A stretch of 64,000 nucleotides of DNA from Flemingiibacterium sp045534235. GTDB lineage: Bacteria; Bacillota; Clostridia; Oscillospirales; CAG-272. The DNA is taken from positions 1 through 64,000 of the forward strand of contig JAZSJI010000089.1 of NCBI GenBank assembly GCA_045534235.1, given 5' to 3'. Within the stretch, counting starts at the first letter, position 1, and the number at the start of each line of letters is the position of its first letter. A program made the position numbers and the translations under genes. Below, in pieces: positions 51,840 through 60,186 of this stretch. The notes under the pieces were generated by a model. The model was not told the origin of the DNA and made no database searches. It saw only the letters and a program-made list of their open reading frames with translations.

Positions 51840-53102
51840 TCAATTGCTTTTTATAACCGATTCAAAATCCCGCAAAAACTCGGGATAAGATTTATTTATA
51901 CAGCTCATATCGTCAACGGTAACGTCACCGCCGCAGCCTGCCGATGCAACTGCCGCCGCCATAGCGATTCGGTGGTCGTTACACGCGTGCACATATCCGC
52001 CGGCGAGCACCTGCTTTCCGACGATTATAAGTCCGTCATCCGTTTCGTGCGCTTCTCCGCCGAGCGCGTTTATCATCGACGCAGTTGACGCAATGCGGTC
52101 GCTTTCCTTGATACGAAGTCTGCCAGCATTATAAATGCGGGTAGTACCGCTCGAAAACGCCGCCATAACGGCAAGGGCCGGCACAAGGTCGGGAATGTCC
52201 TTTGCGTCTATATCGTGTGCCACAAGGCTTTTTGCCTTCCTCACGGTAACGTCGCCACCGTCCCACGATACATCTGCTCCAAAGCTGCTTACTATATCAA
52301 ACAGCGCGAAATCGCCCTGCTTGGTGTCGCGGTGAATCCCGCTCATTGTAACCTTGCCGCCGATACCCGCCGCAACTGCGAAAAATGCCGCCTGCGAGCA
52401 GTCGCCCTCAACGTCAATATCCGCAGATGAAAGGGGACCGCCAACAACGGTGTAGCCGCCTGCCTCCTCGGTGATATTCGCACCGAAGCGGCGTAAGGTC
52501 TGGACTGTAAGGTCGGCGTACGGCTTACTCTCAAGCGCTGTCGTAAGCTTTATATCGCTCACGCCATCGAGCATTGCCGCAGCATAGATAAGCCCCGTGA
52601 CAAACTGCGAGGAAATATCTCCGCGAAGCTGATACTCGCCTGATGCAAGTGCGCCGTCGATAAGAAGCGGCAAAAAGTCGCCGTTTTCGGGATAGGTAAG
52701 CTTTGCACCGTTCGCTTCAAGCATCGGCTTGTATATATCCGTAGGGCGCTTCGGAAGTCTGCCCTCACCCACAAATGTAACGCGTGCGCCAAGCGATGCG
52801 GCTATGGGAATCAGAAAGCGTAGTGTCGACGCCGACTCTCCGCAGTTTATAGTTGCGCTCGCGCCGCGAGTGCACGGCTCGCCTATATAAAACGCCCGCG
52901 CCGCCTTATCGTGTACAATCTTCGCCCCAAGCGCGGAAAGCGCGTTCGCCGTGGCGGTAATATCGTTTGAAACGTCAACGCCGCGTACCGCCGAGTTACC
53001 GGCAAGCGCCGCACCAATAAGCGCGCGGTGCGATTGGCTTTTCGATGACGGAATACGAACAGCGCCGTCTATCCTAGTGGGAGAAAATTTCATGTTTTTC
53101 AT
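51840..53102 (-). CDS. aroA: 3-phosphoshikimate 1-carboxyvinyltransferase
   Basis: A 420-residue EPSP synthase. PSKSQSHRALI near the N-terminus (substrate Lys/Ser), NCGESASTLRFLIPIAA, GRLRIKESDRIA and CNDHRIAMAAAVA are intact. The ATG overlaps the aroB stop (ATGA), so the two are coupled. Confidence 0.96.
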   Translation of the reverse strand: MKNMKFSPTRIDGAVRIPSSKSQSHRALIGAALAGNSAVRGVDVSNDITATANALSALGAKIVHDKAARAFYIGEPCTRGASATINCGESASTLRFLIPIAASLGARVTFVGEGRLPKRPTDIYKPMLEANGAKLTYPENGDFLPLLIDGALASGEYQLRGDISSQFVTGLIYAAAMLDGVSDIKLTTALESKPYADLTVQTLRRFGANITEEAGGYTVVGGPLSSADIDVEGDCSQAAFFAVAAGIGGKVTMSGIHRDTKQGDFALFDIVSSFGADVSWDGGDVTVRKAKSLVAHDIDAKDIPDLVPALAVMAAFSSGTTRIYNAGRLRIKESDRIASTASMINALGGEAHETDDGLIIVGKQVLAGGYVHACNDHRIAMAAAVASAGCGGDVTVDDMSCINKSYPEFLRDFESVIKSN

Positions 53103-54139
53103 ATTGAATCACCGATCAGCGAAAGCGACAGCTTTTTAATTGTCGCCGCGCCGATTTCATCAAGAAGTATAAACTTGACGTCGTCGCCGATACGCTTTTT
53201 ATCAGAAGCAATCACCGAGAGAAGCTCGCTCGCGGGGTAATCCATAACCGTCGGAAGCGACCACGCCTCAAGTGCACTTCTTATGTGCGCCTCAATACCT
53301 TCGTCATAACCGAGCGCCGCGCCGACACGGGCGGCATAAAGCATACCTATTCCTACCGACTCGCCGTGCGAAAAACGCTCGAAATTGCCGAGCTTTTCCA
53401 CAGCGTGACCAACGGTGTGACCGTAGTTTAGTATAGCGCGGGTTCCCTGCTCAAACTCGTCCTCTTCGACCACACGCGCCTTTATTTTCATACAGCGGTA
53501 TATCATCTCGGCACGGGATATGCTCTTGTCCGCGATAGCGTCGAACAGCTCTCTATCTGCGATACAGCCGTACTTGATAGCCTCTCCCATTCCGTCGTCC
53601 ATATAACGCCTTGGAAGCGTGTCGAGGAATTTGCTGTCCGCGATAACCGCGATCGGCTGGTGAAACGCACCGACGAGGTTTTTACCGACGGAAAGGTCAA
53701 CGCCCGTCTTGCCGCCGATAGACGAGTCTATCTGTGCTAGCAGCGTTGTCGGCACCTGAAGCACGTCAACACCGCGAAGGTAAGTAGCGGCTGCAAATCC
53801 CGCCATATCCCCGCAAACACCGCCGCCAAGTGCAATTATAAGTGACTTTCGCGTAAGCTCTGCCGCAGCGAAGGATGCGTACATCTCGCCAGCAGTTTCA
53901 ATTCGCTTGCTGGGCTCTCCTGCCGTAAATACGTGCTCACCTGCAAGGGTTCGCCCACACTTTTCAAGGCAATCCTTAACGTGCTCGCCCCACAGCGAAT
54001 AGACGTTAGAGTCTGACACAAGAAAAACGCGATCATATTCTCTTTTGCCAAGCGCGCTGTCAAGCGCTTCGGCAAGAATATTTTCACCGACGTATATTTT
54101 ATATTCACCGCACGAATGCGTAACCTTTATCTTTTCCAC
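53099..54139 (-). CDS. aroB: 3-dehydroquinate synthase
   Basis: A 346-residue NAD/Zn enzyme: GEPSKRIET, LGGGVCGDMAGFAAATYLRG, PTTLLAQIDSSIGGKTGVD and LNYGHTVGHAVE (zinc histidines). The GTG at 54139 has GAGG 6 nt upstream and gives the usual length; the open frame further upstream overlaps the promoter. First gene of the aroB-aroA-DUF362-ispE unit. Confidence 0.95.
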   Translation of the reverse strand: MEKIKVTHSCGEYKIYVGENILAEALDSALGKREYDRVFLVSDSNVYSLWGEHVKDCLEKCGRTLAGEHVFTAGEPSKRIETAGEMYASFAAAELTRKSLIIALGGGVCGDMAGFAAATYLRGVDVLQVPTTLLAQIDSSIGGKTGVDLSVGKNLVGAFHQPIAVIADSKFLDTLPRRYMDDGMGEAIKYGCIADRELFDAIADKSISRAEMIYRCMKIKARVVEEDEFEQGTRAILNYGHTVGHAVEKLGNFERFSHGESVGIGMLYAARVGAALGYDEGIEAHIRSALEAWSLPTVMDYPASELLSVIASDKKRIGDDVKFILLDEIGAATIKKLSLSLIGDSI

Positions 54140-54212
54140 GTCCGACCTCACATCCCAGCATAATTTGCGACTTAAAGCATAGTTATGTACATCATAATAT
54201 ACCACAAATACT

Positions 54213-54241
54213 ACTATACCACAAATCGCCGTATTTTGCAA
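54213..54241 (-). promoter_or_regulatory. promoter of the aroB operon
   Basis: TTGCAA (54241-54236), 17 bp, TATAGT (54218-54213). Confidence 0.55.
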
Positions 54242-54351
54242 TAACGAAGGCAACAAATTTATATTTTTTTCAAAAAATTCGATAACTCTTCACATAACAA
54301 ACAGAATACAAGCAAAAAAGGCGGGAAACACAGTCTAATTTACAAAATGAC

Positions 54352-54381
54352 TTGACAACCTGGGAATTTTTGCAGTATAAT
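54352..54381 (+). promoter_or_regulatory. promoter of the AI-2E-family gene
   Basis: TTGACA (54352-54357), 18 bp, TATAAT (54376-54381). Confidence 0.65.
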
Positions 54382-54415
54382 TAATTTGTATAATAATATA
54401 TTCGGAGGAATGGAA

Positions 54416-55828
54416 TTGAAACTGGATTGGAACCGCAAGTATACGACCGTCGCGGCATACGTTGTAATAACCGCCCTTATCCTTATGATACTTGGCGCTG
54501 TATTCATCAATTTCGACGGTGTTAAAAACTTTATTTCAACCTTCAACGCGATAATGTCACCGTTCTATATAGGCCTTATTATCGCGTACATAGCAAATCC
54601 GATAATGAAGCTGGCGGAAAAATACATCTTCCGGTTTAAGGTCACAACATCGCGGAGATTCAAGCTAAAGCGCGGACTTTCCATATTTATCGCGCTCACC
54701 GTGCTTCTCATCGCTGTTACCATACTTTTCTTACTCATTATACCGCAGGTTATTTTGAGTATTACCGACCTCGTTTCCAAGATGGAGGGTTACATAAAGG
54801 ATACGGTTGCGTGGCTTGACGAATTTTTACCCGACTCGATCTTCAACCCTGCTGATCTCACACTTGAAAATTTCTATCATTCGATCATCAACTATTTCTC
54901 CACCTCCGAGCTCGGTGAAGAGCTTTATGACATTTCCGCGCAGCTCGACGTTATTTCCAATAACCTCGACACGCTTATCCAGAATTCACTCACCATTCTG
55001 AAGGATTATATTCCCATAGTCATCGGTGCATTCGCAGGAGTTGCCAACGGAGTGCTCAATCTTGTTCTTGGCGTATTCTTCTCGATATACGTTTTAGCGT
55101 CCAAGGAAAAGCTCTGTGCGCAGGTAAAGAAAACAATCCGCGCCTTCACGAGCGAGCGTGGCTACAACAGCATACTTGAATTCGGAAATTACGCAGATAA
55201 GACGCTTGGATCCTACCTTTTCGGTAAAGTCATCGATTCACTCGTCGTAGGTATCGTAATCTTCATCGCTTTCCTCATATTCAAGATCCCGTACGCACCG
55301 CTTCTCAGCGTATTCATTGCAATAACGAACATAATTCCCGTTATCGGTCCCTTTATCGGCGCTATCCCCGGAGTGCTCATCATATTCATCGTCGACCCAT
55401 CCAAGGTGCTCTGGTTTATCATCATCAACGTAATCGTTCAGCAGATCGACGGCAATATCATCGTTCCGAAAATACTCGGTGAAACCACCGGACTTTCCTC
55501 ACTTTGGGTGCTGTTCTCCATAACGATTATGGGCGGACTTTGGGGACTTATGGGAATGTTCGTAAGCGTTCCGATATTCGCGCTGCTCTATATGCTCTTT
55601 AAGCTCTTCGTCGAGGGACGTCTGCGCGAGGGAAATCTCCCCACTGAAACAGATGAATATTACGCCGAAACAGAAATACGAAACTTCACCGAGCACGACG
55701 ATAACAAGCACTCGTTTGCGACCAGAATAAAGCGAACGAGCGAGAGCATCTCAAGCAAAACGCTCGGAAGCAAGCTCAAGGGCAGAAAAAAAGACAAGTC
55801 TAAAGAATCGGACGACAAAGCAGAATAA
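54416..55828 (+). CDS. AI-2E-family membrane permease
   Basis: A ~470-residue membrane protein with about eight hydrophobic segments and family features (PFYIGLIIAYIANPIMKLAEK; FGKVIDSLVVGIVIF; IGPFIGAIPGVLI; GNIIVPKILGETTGLSSLWV). Family members include exporters of autoinducer-2 and Na+/Li+ antiporters. A charged ~75-residue cytoplasmic tail (KRTSESISSKTLG, KGRKKDKSKESDD) follows the last segment. TTG at 54416 is preferred: GGAGG at 54404-54408 sits too near the ATG at 54410. Confidence 0.88.
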   Translation: MKLDWNRKYTTVAAYVVITALILMILGAVFINFDGVKNFISTFNAIMSPFYIGLIIAYIANPIMKLAEKYIFRFKVTTSRRFKLKRGLSIFIALTVLLIAVTILFLLIIPQVILSITDLVSKMEGYIKDTVAWLDEFLPDSIFNPADLTLENFYHSIINYFSTSELGEELYDISAQLDVISNNLDTLIQNSLTILKDYIPIVIGAFAGVANGVLNLVLGVFFSIYVLASKEKLCAQVKKTIRAFTSERGYNSILEFGNYADKTLGSYLFGKVIDSLVVGIVIFIAFLIFKIPYAPLLSVFIAITNIIPVIGPFIGAIPGVLIIFIVDPSKVLWFIIINVIVQQIDGNIIVPKILGETTGLSSLWVLFSITIMGGLWGLMGMFVSVPIFALLYMLFKLFVEGRLREGNLPTETDEYYAETEIRNFTEHDDNKHSFATRIKRTSESISSKTLGSKLKGRKKDKSKESDDKAE

Positions 55829-55835
55829 ACAAGAA

Positions 55836-55863
55836 ACGAGCTGTCAAATGACAGCTCGTTTTT
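55836..55863. terminator. bidirectional terminator
   Basis: ACGAGCTGTCA/TGACAGCTCGT, then TTTTT. Confidence 0.85.
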
Positions 55864-56638
55864 ATGCATAAAGATTATCGAGAAGGCGGTAATACAGAAG
55901 CTTATCCCGATCGGGAGTTATTCCAAGCTCTACGAAAAGATCATCGTAGTCTACACGCGGAAGTCCGGGACGGCTGAAGCACCCCTCGAAATTATTGTAT
56001 AGACTATTGTATCCGAGCGCAATATCGCGGTACATATCCGCTCTGCCGCACGCACCGACGTCTATAAACCCACATGCTTTGCTTGCATCGGCAAACACAT
56101 TCGGTAGGCAAAAATCGCCGTGTGAGAGCACGGGCTTTTCATCGGGGCGGTTGGCGCATAGCCACTTATACAACGCCTCCGGCGAAGCAAATCCGCATTT
56201 TGCGAGCACGGTCGAGCTCCCGTCAAAGCTGACAACTCCTGCCTCAACGCGTGCCCCTGCCTCGGCAAGCTCTGCCGCAAGTGACGCATCTTTTGGGCAA
56301 TCCGACGCGTCGCACGTCCAAAGCATCTCAAGTGCCTCCGCCATACGCTTTATGAGCAGGCGAGGATTATTTAAAAAAACGTCAGAGCATAGCATTTCAC
56401 CATTCATACGACTCATCAAAAGGTATCTTACGCCTTCAAGTTGCTCCCACGCGAGCACCTTCGGCACCGGTATTCCCTTACTGCAAAGCCAAGTCAGCAT
56501 ACGGTATTCGCTCTCTTCAGCGCCAATTTTGAGCACTGCATCTCCGTAGAGGTGTACCTTCGCCGCAGATTTGCCAATATCGTCAGATTCATACTGACGT
56601 TCGCCGATTATACGGCGTATACTTTCCGGTAAATACAT
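55862..56638 (-). CDS. APH(3')-like aminoglycoside phosphotransferase family kinase
   Basis: A 258-residue small-molecule kinase. LSHGDFCLPNVF (catalytic Asp, Asn) and GFIDVGACGRADMYRDIALG (Mg-binding Asp, Arg) match APH(3') enzymes closely, and LKIGAEESEYRML gives the N-lobe Lys/Glu. Such enzymes phosphorylate kanamycin-type antibiotics, but sequence alone cannot show this activity. Weak ribosome site (GATGGTG) before the ATG. Confidence 0.82.
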   Translation of the reverse strand: MYLPESIRRIIGERQYESDDIGKSAAKVHLYGDAVLKIGAEESEYRMLTWLCSKGIPVPKVLAWEQLEGVRYLLMSRMNGEMLCSDVFLNNPRLLIKRMAEALEMLWTCDASDCPKDASLAAELAEAGARVEAGVVSFDGSSTVLAKCGFASPEALYKWLCANRPDEKPVLSHGDFCLPNVFADASKACGFIDVGACGRADMYRDIALGYNSLYNNFEGCFSRPGLPRVDYDDLFVELGITPDRDKLLYYRLLDNLYA

Positions 56639-56655
56639 ATTTTACACCATCAAAA

Positions 56656-56682
56656 GGGGCATCGCTTGGCGATGCCCCTTTT
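56656..56682. terminator. bidirectional terminator
   Basis: GGGGCATCGC (56656-56665)/GCGATGCCCC (56669-56678), flanked by A4 and T4; ends the dcw cluster. Confidence 0.85.
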
Positions 56683-56693
56683 CATTTTATTTT

Positions 56694-57812
56694 TTATCTG
56701 TTTCTGTTGTTGCGAAGCATCTCGAGGATTTCGTTGAGCTGGGTGTCCTCGATCGGATCCTCGGAAGTGCATTCGGTTACAATATCATCTTCAGCTTTGG
56801 CCTGCGCTGCTGCCTTGGGTGCAACCTGCTCAGCAACGGTGCTCTGCATGCTCTTGGGAGCACTGTCAAAGCCGGTAGCAATAACGGTAACGCGGATCTC
56901 GTCCTGAAGATTGGGGTCGATCGCAAGACCGAAAATAACGTTAGCGTCGGGATGAGCCTCGTCGCGAACCATACTACCTGCAACGTCAACTTCCTCGAGT
57001 CCGATGTCTGCGGATGCAGTAATGCTGAGGATTATGCCGCGAGCACCTGCAATAGAGGTTTCGAGCAGCGGGCTGGAGATTGCAGCCTTTGCCGCGAGAG
57101 CAGCCTTGTCCTTGCCGGTAGCGCTGCCAACGCCCATATGAGCGTAGCCTGCGTCGAGCATAATAGATGTAACGTCTGCGAAGTCAAGATTGATGAGCGC
57201 ATCCTGAGTGATAAGCTCTGCAACGCTCTGTACACCCTGGCGGAGCACGTCGTCCGCAACCTCAAACGCATTGAGAAGGGTGATTCTGGTATCGGAAACT
57301 TCCTTAAGTCTTTCATTGGGAACTACGATAAGAGAGTCTACAACATCGATAAGATTCTTAATACCCTCTTCTGCCTGCTGCATGCGAACCTTACCCTCGA
57401 ATGCGAAGGGCTTGGTTACAACGCCAACAGTAAGGATACCCATATCCTTTGCAGTTTTTGCAACAATAGGAGCAGCGCCCGTACCGGTACCACCGCCCAT
57501 ACCTGCGGTTACGAATACCATCTGAGTGCCCTCAAGAACCTTCTTGATCTCCTCAAGAGACTCCTCTGCAGCTCTCGCACCAACCTCGGGGTTAGCACCT
57601 GCGCCACGGCCCTTGGTAACCTTCTCGCCGATATCGATCTTGGTGACAGCGTTGGATCTTGCGAGTGCCTGTCTGTCGGTATTAACAGCTACAAACTCAA
57701 CACCGCGAACGTTAGCCGCGATCATACGGTTGATAGCGTTGTTACCGCCGCCGCCGATACCAATTACCTTTATATTTACATCTCCGAAGTTATTGTCGAA
57801 TTCATATGCCAT
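56694..57812 (-). CDS. ftsZ: cell division GTPase FtsZ
   Basis: A 372-residue tubulin-like protein forming the division ring. GIGGGGNNAINRM, tubulin signature GMGGGTGTGAAP, GKGRGAGANPEVG and the NLDFADV (T7) loop are present. A short variable linker (~315-350) and C-terminal peptide (LNEILEMLRNNRNR) follow. The ATG at 57812 has GGAGG 10 nt upstream; a TTG two codons earlier is too close. 156 bp after ftsQ. Confidence 0.97.
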   Translation of the reverse strand: MAYEFDNNFGDVNIKVIGIGGGGNNAINRMIAANVRGVEFVAVNTDRQALARSNAVTKIDIGEKVTKGRGAGANPEVGARAAEESLEEIKKVLEGTQMVFVTAGMGGGTGTGAAPIVAKTAKDMGILTVGVVTKPFAFEGKVRMQQAEEGIKNLIDVVDSLIVVPNERLKEVSDTRITLLNAFEVADDVLRQGVQSVAELITQDALINLDFADVTSIMLDAGYAHMGVGSATGKDKAALAAKAAISSPLLETSIAGARGIILSITASADIGLEEVDVAGSMVRDEAHPDANVIFGLAIDPNLQDEIRVTVIATGFDSAPKSMQSTVAEQVAPKAAAQAKAEDDIVTECTSEDPIEDTQLNEILEMLRNNRNR

Positions 57813-57968
57813 AACCAAAAATCCTCCTAAATTTTTTATATCCGATTATCGAAACCCTCGATAAATTTGTTCCTACCTAATAATAATATCATAATATGAT
57901 TTTGTGGCTTTTTCAAGTGGTTTTGAAAAAGTTTAATATTTTTTTACGATTAACGCATATTTTTAGCC

Positions 57969-58841
57969 TTAATCGTCAAATTCTATCACAAGATCCGGAT
58001 TCTTTATAACCGGGCACTGCGACGGATCGGTTGCATCGATAGTAGCCGGAACACCGTCCGCAAACGCCGTATGCCCAAGCATTCCCGCGACCGCGGTCAG
58101 CTTTGTAGCAAGCTCATCTCCGTTTCCGAGATCAACCAGATACTTATCGCTCGCTATAAGCGCGAGATCAAATCTGTCACGCAGATCGAACGCCGTTGTC
58201 CTTGAGTATAGCGGACTTGTTTCGAGTGCGTTTAAATACGCTTTAACGTATCTGTCTGAAACACTTTGCGAAAACTCAATATGCTCGCCGATTATCGCTG
58301 AATCTATCTGCGGAAACAAGAGTTCAATAAGCCCCTGCTCCTTGAACGCCGACTTGTCAGTCACACGCTCAAGAATACGAAGCTCACGCGAGAGGATAAA
58401 ATGCTCTCCGTACAGCGTCACCGCATACCGAGGCTCGTCCTCATTAACCGTAACGATAACGGTATCGGGAAGCTTTCGCGTAATACTCACGCTGTTTATG
58501 TACGCAAGCCGTTCTATCGCGCTGTCAAAGTCTGATGCCGTGACTGTAAAAAGGCTCATTCCCTTTTCCACGTTGGAATACTCGAGCAGCTGCTCATTAG
58601 TATATCTCGTGGACCCCACGGTTTCTATTTCCTTCACCCGAAAGAACATATTAAGACAAACGAGAATAAAAATAAGCACGATTACCGCAAAAAGCACTGC
58701 GTACATAACTCGCGACGCACGCTTCCGGCTTTTCCAGCGTTTGGCAAAGCGCTGAAGGCTCTGTTTTTTTCTTATCTCGTTAAGCTCTTTTTCGTCACCG
58801 GAAAAGAATCTGCTATCCCGGCGGTTTTTCGAATTGTTCAT
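57969..58841 (-). CDS. ftsQ: cell division protein FtsQ/DivIB
   Basis: A 290-residue divisome protein: basic cytoplasmic region (~1-45), one membrane segment (VMYAVLFAVIVLIFILVCLN, ~46-65), POTRA domain (FFRVKEIETVGSTRYTNEQL onwards) and FtsQ beta domain. The ATG at 58841 has GGGGG 6 nt upstream; a longer TTG frame is unsupported. In the murF-to-ftsZ cluster. Confidence 0.92.
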   Translation of the reverse strand: MNNSKNRRDSRFFSGDEKELNEIRKKQSLQRFAKRWKSRKRASRVMYAVLFAVIVLIFILVCLNMFFRVKEIETVGSTRYTNEQLLEYSNVEKGMSLFTVTASDFDSAIERLAYINSVSITRKLPDTVIVTVNEDEPRYAVTLYGEHFILSRELRILERVTDKSAFKEQGLIELLFPQIDSAIIGEHIEFSQSVSDRYVKAYLNALETSPLYSRTTAFDLRDRFDLALIASDKYLVDLGNGDELATKLTAVAGMLGHTAFADGVPATIDATDPSQCPVIKNPDLVIEFDD

Positions 58842-59009
58842 CTTGTCCCCCGCGAAAGCGTTGTTCCTTTCCAAAATAGTGGTGTGAGCCGCGCTTTACC
58901 GATTTGGCAAAACACTACTCCTAAATAATTATATCATAGCCGTATGTGAAAAGTCAAGTAATTTGTGCCGATTTATGCGCTCGTTTTGATGTTTTTTCAC
59001 ACATTTCTA

Positions 59010-60143
59010 CTACTTTTTTGCTTTATTTCCCTTTACAAGCTCGCAAATATCGAAATATATGCTTCGATTAGCGTCGGCAAGGGCAAAGGTCTTTATATTC
59101 TCGCGCATTTTTCTGCGCTTCTCGCCATTCTCAATAAGCTCGGCAAGGGCATCGGTAAGCACCGCGCCCACAAGCTCCTTTTCCTCGAAAAGAAGCGCCG
59201 CTCCCTTATCGGCAAGGACCTTTGCGTTTTTGTATTGATGATTGTCGGCAACGTGAGGCGAAGGAATAAGCACACAGCACTTTTCAAGTGCCGCAAGCTC
59301 GGAAAGAGTCATCGCTCCCGCACGGCTGACGACTATATCTGCCGCCGCCATAAGCTCGGGCATATTGTAAATATACTCACAGATACGGATATTTTCACAG
59401 TCTGTCAGTCCGTACTCCTTCGACATTGCAGTGGCGGCCTCGTGTTCAATTGCGCCGGTCGCGTGTATGTGAAGCAGCTCGGGGTGATGCTTCGTGTAGT
59501 CACGCATAAACGCGAGCATTTCTTCGTTAACCTTTTCGGCGCCCATACTTCCGCCGTACGACAGAAGCAAATACTTATACTTGTCGCCAATACCAAGCTC
59601 TTTTTTTACAGCCTCGGCATCTATTGATGAAAACTCGGGCTTTATCGGATTTCCGACCTTTACGACCTTGTCGCTGTACGTTTCACCAAGCGCCTTGGCG
59701 GTCGCGTCAAAGTTGACGTAAATGCGCTCAACGTAGCGTGCGAGCATCTTTACGGCAACGCCGGGAATGGCGTTCGACTCGTGTACGGCTGTGGGCACAC
59801 CCATACCTGCCGCCGCCTTGAGAAGCGGCCAGCACACGTATCCGCCCGTGCCGATAACGATGTCGGGCGCAAACTGCTTTATAAGCTTTTTCGCCTTCAT
59901 CGGCGAGGTGAACGCGAGCCACGCAGATTTTATGTTATACGGTGTAAGCTTGCGCTTGAAGCCCTGAACCTCAACGTGATGAAGCTTATAGCCTGCCTTT
60001 GGCACAAGCTTATTTTCAATACCGCGCGAGGTACCGACGAACTCTATTTGGGAGTCCGACTGATTTGCGCGTATAACGTCGGCGATAGCAATCGCGGGAT
60101 TGACGTGTCCGCCCGTACCGCCGCCTGTCATTAATACTCTCAC
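59010..60143 (-). CDS. murG: UDP-GlcNAc--MurNAc-pentapeptide transferase MurG
   Basis: A 377-residue peripheral membrane glycosyltransferase (GT28) making lipid II. MTGGGTGGHVNPAIA, GTGGYVCWPLLKAA, HESNAIPG and SRAGAMTLSELAAL mark donor and acceptor sites. GTG start at 60143; the ribosome site is weak. Between ftsW and ftsQ. Confidence 0.95.
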   Translation of the reverse strand: MRVLMTGGGTGGHVNPAIAIADVIRANQSDSQIEFVGTSRGIENKLVPKAGYKLHHVEVQGFKRKLTPYNIKSAWLAFTSPMKAKKLIKQFAPDIVIGTGGYVCWPLLKAAAGMGVPTAVHESNAIPGVAVKMLARYVERIYVNFDATAKALGETYSDKVVKVGNPIKPEFSSIDAEAVKKELGIGDKYKYLLLSYGGSMGAEKVNEEMLAFMRDYTKHHPELLHIHATGAIEHEAATAMSKEYGLTDCENIRICEYIYNMPELMAAADIVVSRAGAMTLSELAALEKCCVLIPSPHVADNHQYKNAKVLADKGAALLFEEKELVGAVLTDALAELIENGEKRRKMRENIKTFALADANRSIYFDICELVKGNKAKK

Positions 60144-60186
60144 TTTTATTACCGTGACCTATTATTGAAGGTCCCCTTCGATTGTT

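Noticed and set aside
56952..57830. 292-codon plus-strand open frame across ftsZ
   Set aside because: Antisense to ftsZ; no ribosome site and no known domain.
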